Source: Bradyrhizobium symbiodeficiens (GTDB lineage: Bacteria; Pseudomonadota; Alphaproteobacteria; Rhizobiales; Xanthobacteraceae). From it: a stretch of 64,000 nucleotides of DNA. Each line of letters opens with the position of its first letter. The first letter of the stretch is position 1. Under the pieces are notes generated by a model that had not been told where the DNA came from, did not search any database, and saw nothing but the letters and a program-made list of their open reading frames with translations. Positions 58,414-64,000 of the stretch are shown one piece after another. The DNA lies in the NCBI RefSeq assembly GCF_002266465.3, contig NZ_CP029427.2:6512501-6576500 (forward strand), read 5' to 3'. The position numbers were made by a program, and so were the translations under genes.

Positions 58414-59379
58414 TCAATCCGCCCTGATGTTGGCCTTGCGCACCACCGGAATCCACTTGGCGTCCTCGCGCCCGAGATAGGCCTTGAATTCGTCCGGCGT
58501 CATCGCGACGGCTTCGCCGCCGAGCTTCTCGAATTTGTCGACCACGGCAGGATCCTTCAGGATCGCAGCCAGCGTCTCGTGCAGCTTGTCGATGACGGGC
58601 GCCGGCGTGCCTGCCGGCGCGAACAGGCCGGTGAAGGTCTGGCCGTCGAAATCCTTGTAGCCGAGCTCGGCGAAGGTCGGCACGTCGGGCAGCGACTTCA
58701 GGCGGTGCGGGCTGGTGACCGCGAGCGCGCGAAACAGACCGGCCTTGATGTGCTGGAGGCTGACCGTGAGCTGGTCGAATGCGAACTGCACCTGGCCGCC
58801 GAGCAGATCGTTGATCGCAGGCGCGTTGCCGCGGTAATGCGCGGTGACCCATTGCAGGCCGAGGTTCTCCTGCATCAGCTCGCTGAGCAGATGATTGGTC
58901 GTGCCAGGGCCGGGCGAGGCCATCGTCAGCTTGCCGGGCTCGCGCTTGGCGAGGTCGATGAATTCCTTGAACGTGTTGGCCTGCACCGACGGATGGACCT
59001 CGAGCACCAGCGGCGTCATCGAGATCGTCGAGATCGGCATGAAGTCCTTTTTCCAATTGTAGGCTTCGCGCCTGTTGATCTCGGTCGCGAACAGCACCGG
59101 GCCGTTGGCACCGACGAACAGCGTGTAGCCGTCGGGCGCCGACTTCGCGAAGGCTTCGCCCGCGATCATGCCGCCGGCGCCGGCCTTGTTCTCGATGATG
59201 AAGGGCTGGCCGAGCTTTTCCTGGAGCTTGTCGGCGACGATGCGCGCGGCGCTGTCGACATTGCCGCCGGCCGGATAGGGCACGATCAGCTTGACGCTGC
59301 GGGCCGGCCATTGCTGGCCGGACGCGGGCCCTGCCAGCATCGCGGTGGCGGCAGCTATGGCAATCCAGATTAATCTCAT
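58414..59379 (-). CDS. Bug-family (TTT) extracytoplasmic binding protein
   Basis: 321 residues. Signal peptide to about residue 21 (GPASGQ), then WPARSVKLIVPYPAGGNVDSAARIVADKLQEKLGQPFIIENKAGAGGMIAG, the diagnostic Bug/tripartite tricarboxylate transporter start. It captures an organic acid in the periplasm. The two membrane subunits (TctA/TctB) are not in the window, as is common for Bug proteins. First gene of the catabolic operon; promoter in the region shared with iclR. Confidence 0.9.
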   Translation of the reverse strand: MRLIWIAIAAATAMLAGPASGQQWPARSVKLIVPYPAGGNVDSAARIVADKLQEKLGQPFIIENKAGAGGMIAGEAFAKSAPDGYTLFVGANGPVLFATEINRREAYNWKKDFMPISTISMTPLVLEVHPSVQANTFKEFIDLAKREPGKLTMASPGPGTTNHLLSELMQENLGLQWVTAHYRGNAPAINDLLGGQVQFAFDQLTVSLQHIKAGLFRALAVTSPHRLKSLPDVPTFAELGYKDFDGQTFTGLFAPAGTPAPVIDKLHETLAAILKDPAVVDKFEKLGGEAVAMTPDEFKAYLGREDAKWIPVVRKANIRAD

Positions 59380-59497
59380 GTTAACCTCCCGGCAGCGCTT
59401 CCAAATTTTATGTCGAATGCGGTGATGCGCACGGCAACGCGATCGGGGCGCAATCTCCAGATGCGCGCTTGTCCTGTCGAGTGAATTGTGGCGTTCT

Positions 59498-59514
59498 TGT
59501 CCATATTATGGACA
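59498..59514. promoter_or_regulatory. Perfect palindrome, probable IclR operator
   Basis: TGTCCATA-T-TATGGACA, an eight-base inverted repeat with one central base, in the intergenic region between the Bug gene (start 59379) and the IclR gene. It covers the most upstream plausible ATG of the regulator (59508), so binding here would block regulator expression and could also control the divergent operon. Confidence 0.65.
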
Positions 59515-60299
59515 GGACCAGATTCACCCGCAACGCGATGGAGCCGCGGCACGGCGCGCAGGCGATCCGCCGCGCGCTCGCCGTGCTGCGCATTCTTGCC
59601 GCAGGGCGCGAGGACGGGGTGCCATTGGCCGAGGTGATCCGGGCAACCGGCCTCACCCGGCCGACCGTGCATCGCATCGTCCACGTGCTGATCGAGGAAG
59701 GCATCGTCGAGCGGCACGAGCGGACCGGCCGCTACGCGATCGGCAACCAGGTGCCGGAGCTGGCGCTGGCACGGCCGCGGCCGTCGCGGTTGCTGATCGC
59801 CGCCAATCCGTCACTGCAACGTGCCTCCACCGAAATCGGCGACACGCTGTTCCTGACGGTGCGCACCGGAAACGACACGCTGTGCGTCGATCGCAGGATC
59901 GGAATCTATCCGATCCAGGTGCTGTCGATCGAAGTCGGCGCGCGCCGGCCGCTCGGCGTCTCCAGCGCTGGCGTCGCCATCCTGGCCGCGATGCCGGCGC
60001 CGGAGGCGCGAAAGATCGTCGCAGCGAACGAGAAGCGGTTCGATCCCTACAAGACCGATGCGGCGACGGTCATCAGTGAGGTCACCTCCGCGCGACGGCT
60101 GGGATACGGCCTGAGGGAGATCGGCCTCGTGCAGGGGACGAAATCGATCTCGACCTGGATCAAGACCCCGGATGGGCGACCGGCCGCAGCCATCACCGTC
60201 TCGGCGGTTAGGACGAGGCTTGGACCAAGGCGCGAGCAGGAGGTTGTGGAGATCCTGCTGCGGGAGGCGCGGACCATTGAGCAGGCGATCGGGGGGTAG
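59508..60299 (+). CDS. IclR-family transcriptional regulator
   Basis: 263 residues from the ATG at 59508 (a start at 59538 is equally possible; neither has a clear ribosome site). Winged helix at about residues 15-75 (AIRRALAVLRILAAG, LAEVIRATGLTRPTVHRIVHVLIEEGIVERH) and a C-terminal effector domain (IGDTLFLTVRTGNDTLCVDRRIG, GVSSAGVAILAAMPAPEARKI). It probably senses an intermediate of the neighbouring catabolic operon, which it faces divergently. Confidence 0.88.
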   Translation: MDRTRFTRNAMEPRHGAQAIRRALAVLRILAAGREDGVPLAEVIRATGLTRPTVHRIVHVLIEEGIVERHERTGRYAIGNQVPELALARPRPSRLLIAANPSLQRASTEIGDTLFLTVRTGNDTLCVDRRIGIYPIQVLSIEVGARRPLGVSSAGVAILAAMPAPEARKIVAANEKRFDPYKTDAATVISEVTSARRLGYGLREIGLVQGTKSISTWIKTPDGRPAAAITVSAVRTRLGPRREQEVVEILLREARTIEQAIGG

Positions 60300-60334
60300 G
60301 CTGCGTTAGAAATTGGTTGCACGCATGCTGAAAC

Positions 60335-60425
60335 GACGTCATGGCCGGGCTTGTCCCGGCCATCCACGTCTTTCCCGACCGCACGGAGAACGTGGATGCC
60401 CGGGACAAGCCCGGGCATGACGACG
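60335..60425. repeat. REP-like hairpin pair
   Basis: ATGGCCGGG-loop-CCCGGCCAT and ATGCCCGGG-loop-CCCGGGCAT enclosed by GACGTCAT...ATGACGAC ends. Same type as 10060-10135, here in reverse order. It separates the IclR gene from the sulfhydrylase gene. No gene in this gap. Confidence 0.65.
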
Positions 60426-60508
60426 TCCTGCGAATAGTCAATGGGCTGACTTCGTATGCATTTTTATGGCACAACGCCCCCTCCGCCGACCGACCAACGA
60501 GGCCATGC

Positions 60509-61804
60509 ATGCCCGCGCCAAAGCCGCCTGCCTTCGAGACCCTGAGCCTGCATGCGGGCCAGCATCCGGATCCCACGACCGGGGCTCGCGCGGTGCCGAT
60601 CTACCAGACCACGTCCTATGTGTTCCAGGATTCCGATCACGCCGCAGCGCTGTTCAACCTGGAGCGCGCCGGCCACATCTATACGCGCATCTCGAACCCG
60701 ACCACCGGCGTGCTGGAGGAGCGGCTCGCCGCGCTGGAGGGCGGCGTCGGTGCGATCTGCACCGCGAGCGGCATGGCCGCGCTGCATCTGGCCATCGCGA
60801 CGCTCCTCAATGCCGGCGATCACATCGTGGCCTCCAGCTCGCTCTACGGCGGCACCATCAATTTGCTGGCGCACACGCTGCCGCGCTTCGGCATCACCAC
60901 CAGCTTCGTCAAACCGCGCGACCTCGACGCGTTCCGCGCGGCGATCAAGCCCAACACCAAGCTCGTGATCGGCGAGACCATCGGCAATCCCGGGCTGGAA
61001 GTACTGGATATCCCCAAGGTCGCGGCGATCGCCCATGACGCGAAAATCCCGCTGCTGATCGACAACACCTTTGCCACGCCTTATCTCAGCCGGCCGATCG
61101 AACTCGGCGCCGACATCGTGATGCATTCGGCAACCAAATGGATCGGCGGCCACGGCATCGCGATCGGCGGCGCGATCATCGACGGCGGCCGCTTCGACTG
61201 GCGCGCGTCAGGCAAGTTCGCCGTGCTGACCGAGCCCTATGGCGGCTATCACGGCATCGTCTTCGACGAGCAGTTCGGCACCGCCGCCTTCATCATGCGC
61301 GCGCGCACCGAGGGCCTGCGCGATTTCGGCGCCTGCCTGTCGCCGACCAACGCGTTCCAGCTGCTGCAGGGCGTCGAGACGCTGGGCGTGCGCATGGACC
61401 GCCACATCCAGAACACGAACCTGGTGCTGGAAGCACTGCAGTCCAACAAGGCCGTCGACTGGGTGTTGCATCCCTCGCTGGAGACGCACACGGATTATCA
61501 GCTCGCCAAGCAGCTCCTGCCGCGCGGCGCCGGCTCGATCATCTCCTTCGGCATCAAGGGCGGACGGCCCGCGGGCCGCAAGTTCATCGAGAGCCTGCGC
61601 ATGATCAGCCATCTCGCCAATGTCGGCGATGCCAAGACGCTGGTGATCCACCCGGCGTCGACCACGCATCAGCAGATGGATGCCGAACAGCTCAAGGCGG
61701 CCGGCATCGGCGAAGAACTGGTGCGCCTCTCGGTCGGCATCGAGACGGCCGGCGACATCATCGACGATCTTGCGCAGGCGCTGCGCATCTCGCAGAAGGT
61801 CTGA
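60509..61804 (+). CDS. O-acetylhomoserine sulfhydrylase-like Cys/Met-metabolism PLP enzyme
   Basis: 431 residues from the ATG at 60509 (GAGG six bases upstream), the normal length of MetY-type enzymes. PLP site: SGMAALHLAIATLLNAGDHIVASSSLYGGT, and the Schiff-base lysine in MHSATKWIGGHG. C-terminal SLRMISHLANVGDAKTLVIHPASTTHQQM completes the family. Makes homocysteine or methionine from an activated homoserine and sulfide or methanethiol. The alpha/beta hydrolase gene follows after 4 bp. Confidence 0.88.
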   Translation: MPAPKPPAFETLSLHAGQHPDPTTGARAVPIYQTTSYVFQDSDHAAALFNLERAGHIYTRISNPTTGVLEERLAALEGGVGAICTASGMAALHLAIATLLNAGDHIVASSSLYGGTINLLAHTLPRFGITTSFVKPRDLDAFRAAIKPNTKLVIGETIGNPGLEVLDIPKVAAIAHDAKIPLLIDNTFATPYLSRPIELGADIVMHSATKWIGGHGIAIGGAIIDGGRFDWRASGKFAVLTEPYGGYHGIVFDEQFGTAAFIMRARTEGLRDFGACLSPTNAFQLLQGVETLGVRMDRHIQNTNLVLEALQSNKAVDWVLHPSLETHTDYQLAKQLLPRGAGSIISFGIKGGRPAGRKFIESLRMISHLANVGDAKTLVIHPASTTHQQMDAEQLKAAGIGEELVRLSVGIETAGDIIDDLAQALRISQKV

Positions 61805-61808
61805 CACC

Positions 61809-62591
61809 ATGAAGCTCTCCGTCAACGGCCTTGAGGTGTTTGTCGCAACCGGCGGCCGCGACTTCGACAAGTCGCTGCCCGCAGTCGTCTTCATCCATGG
61901 CGCAGGATTCGACCATTCGACCTGGGCGCTGCACACGCGCTGGTTCGCCCATCACGGGTTTGGCGTGCTGGCGCCGGATCTTCCCGGCCACGGCCGCTCC
62001 AGCGGGCCTTCGCTCGGCAGCATCGCCGAGATGGCCGACTGGACCGCGGCGCTGCTCGATGCCGCAGGAGCCGCGAAGGCGCATCTGATCGGCCATTCCA
62101 TGGGATCGCTGATCTCGCTGGAGACCGCCGCGCGGCATCCGGACAAGGTTTCCGCACTCAGCCTGATCGGCACGGCCGCGACCATGACGGTCGGCCCCGA
62201 TCTCTTGAAGGCCGCAGAAGCCAATTCGCAGGATGCCAACGACATGGTCTCGATCTGGGGCCTCGGCTTCAACGCCGAACTCGGCGGCAGCCTCGCGCCG
62301 GGCCTGTGGATGCATGGCGGCGCGCAGGCGGTGCTGAAGGCTTGCGAGCCGGGCGTGCTGTTCAGGGATCTCTCGGCCTGCAATGCCTACGCGAATGCGC
62401 TGACCGCCGCCGCGGACGTGAAGGTGCCGACGACCCTCATCCTCGGCGAGCGCGACATGATGACGCCGGCGAAGGCGGGCAAGGCGCTCGCGGCCGCGAT
62501 CCCGCATGCGAAGACCGTCACCGTGAAGGGCGCGGGTCACATGATCATGGCCGAGCGCCCGGATGAATTGCTGGCAGCATTGAAGGGCTGA
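61809..62591 (+). CDS. Alpha/beta hydrolase
   Basis: 260 residues. Nucleophile Ser97 (GHSMGS), oxyanion region HGAGFDHSTW, Asp in LGERDMMTPA and His in GAGHMIM. Starts 4 bp after the PLP enzyme stop. Substrate unknown: an ester or lactone of small organic molecules is typical. Confidence 0.87.
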   Translation: MKLSVNGLEVFVATGGRDFDKSLPAVVFIHGAGFDHSTWALHTRWFAHHGFGVLAPDLPGHGRSSGPSLGSIAEMADWTAALLDAAGAAKAHLIGHSMGSLISLETAARHPDKVSALSLIGTAATMTVGPDLLKAAEANSQDANDMVSIWGLGFNAELGGSLAPGLWMHGGAQAVLKACEPGVLFRDLSACNAYANALTAAADVKVPTTLILGERDMMTPAKAGKALAAAIPHAKTVTVKGAGHMIMAERPDELLAALKG

Positions 62592-62759
62592 TGGGATCAA
62601 TCTTCCCGCTAGCGCGTTGCGGTCGGACATCTATGAGGTGGGCCAGGGCAAGCGCACCCCGAAACCGCCGGAGCTGACTTCGTGTAGCGACCTTGTGAGT
62701 TGAATGCGGGTGGCTGCCATTCGACGATGCGGTCGTCGATGGATCAATCGGAGCTTCTC

Positions 62760-63491
62760 ATGTCGGACAGTCTCAAAGGACGCACGGCGCTGGTCACCGG
62801 CGGCTCGCGCGGGATCGGCGCCGCCGTTTGTCTTGCGCTGGCCGAGGCCGGTTCCGCCGTGGCGATCAATTGCCGTGAACAGATCGGGCAGGCCGAGCAG
62901 CTGGCAGGCGAGATCGGCAAGCAGGGCGGCCGCGCCATCGTCGTCGCCGCCGACGTCTCGCAGCGCGATGCCGTGGCCGGAATGGTCGAGCGCGTGACAG
63001 GCGGGCTCGGGCCGATCGACATCCTCGTCAACAATGCCGGCATCGCCATCACGCGCGGCGTCGACGACCTCACCGAGGACGATTTCGACCGCACCATTCT
63101 GGTCAATCTGAAATCCGCGTTCCTGTGCACGCAGGCGGTGCTGCCGTCGATGCGCGCGCGAAAATGGGGTCGCATCGTCAACATCTCCTCCGGCGCTGCG
63201 CGCGGCGCCGGCTCGATCGGCCCGCACTACAATGCATCCAAGGCCGGCATGGAGGGCCTCACGCGCGGCTATGCGGCGCGCGTGGTGAAGGAAGGCATCA
63301 CGGTCAACGCGGTCGCGCCGTCGCTGATCGAGACCGACATGATGAGAGGCCAGCCGCAACTCGTCAGCCGCATCCCGCTCGGCCGCTTCGGTACGGCAGA
63401 GGAAGTGGCGAAAGCGGTGATGCTGCTGGTCGACAATGCCTACATGACCGGGCAGACGATCGCGCTGAGCGGGGGCATGGCATTCAATTAG
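62760..63491 (+). CDS. SDR-family oxidoreductase (FabG-like)
   Basis: 243 residues from the ATG at 62760 (GGAG six bases upstream; an ATG at 62739 is in frame). TGGSRGIG cofactor site, NNAG, catalytic Ser in NISSGAARG and YNASK, and the ending SGGMAFN typical of 3-ketoacyl-reductase-like SDRs. NADPH is suggested by the basic residue after the glycine motif. Substrate unknown. Confidence 0.88.
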   Translation: MSDSLKGRTALVTGGSRGIGAAVCLALAEAGSAVAINCREQIGQAEQLAGEIGKQGGRAIVVAADVSQRDAVAGMVERVTGGLGPIDILVNNAGIAITRGVDDLTEDDFDRTILVNLKSAFLCTQAVLPSMRARKWGRIVNISSGAARGAGSIGPHYNASKAGMEGLTRGYAARVVKEGITVNAVAPSLIETDMMRGQPQLVSRIPLGRFGTAEEVAKAVMLLVDNAYMTGQTIALSGGMAFN

Positions 63492-63512
63492 GAGGCGGAA
63501 TACGAGCGAGCC

Positions 63513-63604
63513 GTGGGGTGGGCAAAGCGAAGCGTGCCCACGATCTGTGTGGAATCGGTGAGAATTCGTGGGCACGGCGCAAGTGCGCCTTTGCCCACCC
63601 TACG
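63513..63604. repeat. Inverted repeat, GTGGGCAAAGCGAAGCGTGCCCACG element
   Basis: Left arm GGGTGGGCAAAG...CGTGCCCACG and right arm CGTGGGCACG...CTTTGCCCACCC are inverted partners, a common dispersed element in related genomes. It lies between the convergent SDR and PPOX-like genes. Confidence 0.6.
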
Positions 63605-63631
63605 ACTCCGGACTCGTGGAAAGTAAAACGT

Positions 63632-64000
63632 TCACCACATCGTCGCCGCCGCGCGCTCGGGCCAGATGCGATCGTATTCCGCGCCGCCGACCTTGTTGTC
63701 ACTCATCTCGGCGAGGATCTGGCCGGGCGTCGGCAGCGTCCTGGGGTCGATGCGCTTGTCGGGATTCCAGAGATCGGAGCGGACGATAGCGCGGGCGCAT
63801 TGGAAGTAGATTTCATCGACGATCATCACCATGACGCTGCGCGGCGCCTTGCCCTCGACCTTGAACGAGGCCAACAGCTCGGGATCGACCGAGAGATGGG
63901 CGCGGCCGTTGGCGCGAACCGCGTTGCCGGAGCCGGGAATCAGGAACATCAGCGACACCCTGGGATCGCGCACGATGTTGCGCAGGGAATCGACCCGGTT
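63632..64000 (-). CDS. Pyridoxamine-phosphate-oxidase-like FMN protein, 5' end cut by window edge
   Basis: The last 122 residues of a protein whose start lies beyond 64000. It reads VRDPRVSLMFLIPGSGNAVRANGRAHLSVDPELL, RSVMVMIVDEIYFQCARAIVRSDLWNP, the pattern of PPOX-fold flavin proteins of the MSMEG/DR2398 type. It probably binds FMN or F420; activity unknown. Confidence 0.83.
   Translation of the reverse strand, partial: NRVDSLRNIVRDPRVSLMFLIPGSGNAVRANGRAHLSVDPELLASFKVEGKAPRSVMVMIVDEIYFQCARAIVRSDLWNPDKRIDPRTLPTPGQILAEMSDNKVGGAEYDRIWPERAAATMW

Overview
The window looks like chromosomal DNA of a high-GC alphaproteobacterium, most likely Bradyrhizobium or a close relative (Nitrobacteraceae). 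The grounds are the gene families, a ChrR-type anti-sigma factor, the run hisD / UPF0262 / low-Mr phosphatase / Maf / YacG / tRNA-Phe, and the many short palindromic repeats between genes. The assignment is by recognition; no search was run. There are no phage genes, transposases, rRNA operons or CRISPR arrays. Both window edges cut a gene (propionyl-CoA synthetase on the left, a pyridoxamine-phosphate-oxidase-like protein on the right).

Layout. 1-12 kb: prpE, two TPR proteins with LprI-like tails, a Na+/H+ antiporter, a membrane protein, an SDR, and a complete TAXI-type TRAP uptake operon (binding protein, fused permease, DUF1850). 12-26 kb: mixed single genes, including a possible lysozyme-fold secreted protein, a NUDIX hydrolase, a thioesterase, an aldo/keto reductase, a TTC38-like protein, oleate hydratase, a long-chain acyl-CoA synthetase, an isochorismatase-like hydrolase, a His/Gly/Tyr-rich exported protein, a flavin amine oxidase, and a tiny exported protein made of VRDHR repeats.

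26.5-33.8 kb is the most coherent block. It holds an ECF sigma factor overlapping its ChrR zinc anti-sigma (all expected metal ligands present), a second ECF sigma factor with a small helical protein, two membrane proteins (DUF2177, DUF1295), and an operon of a flavin oxidoreductase, DUF1365 and a cyclopropane-fatty-acid-synthase-type methyltransferase. Four promoter-like sites with the same architecture, TGATCC-N16-CGTT/CGTTA, lie before the first sigma gene, the second sigma gene, the DUF2177 gene (minus strand) and the flavin oxidoreductase operon. This looks like a local RpoE-ChrR (singlet-oxygen type) regulon that feeds a second sigma factor and a membrane-lipid modification pathway.

33.8-39.7 kb: a LysR regulator diverges from a NitT/TauT-type ABC importer translationally coupled through ATGA overlaps and followed after 7 bp by a cytoplasmic molybdopterin oxidoreductase. 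39.8-44 kb: tRNA-Phe and the conserved housekeeping run yacG, maf, phosphatase, UPF0262, hisD, DUF2948. 44-54 kb: an epimerase pseudogene, an alpha/beta hydrolase, an EthD-like protein, a cyclic-nucleotide-binding thioredoxin-reductase homologue, tRNA-Thr, an outer-membrane protein, a 1.2 kb stretch without a convincing gene, and a haem membrane protein paired with a Tat-exported dioxygenase-like protein. 54.7-60.3 kb: a six-gene catabolic operon (PDC-hydrolase-like, RidA, HpaH-like hydratase, FAH-family protein, flavin reductase, Bug binding protein) diverging from an IclR regulator, with a perfect palindrome between them. The right end has an O-acetylhomoserine sulfhydrylase-like enzyme, an alpha/beta hydrolase and an SDR.
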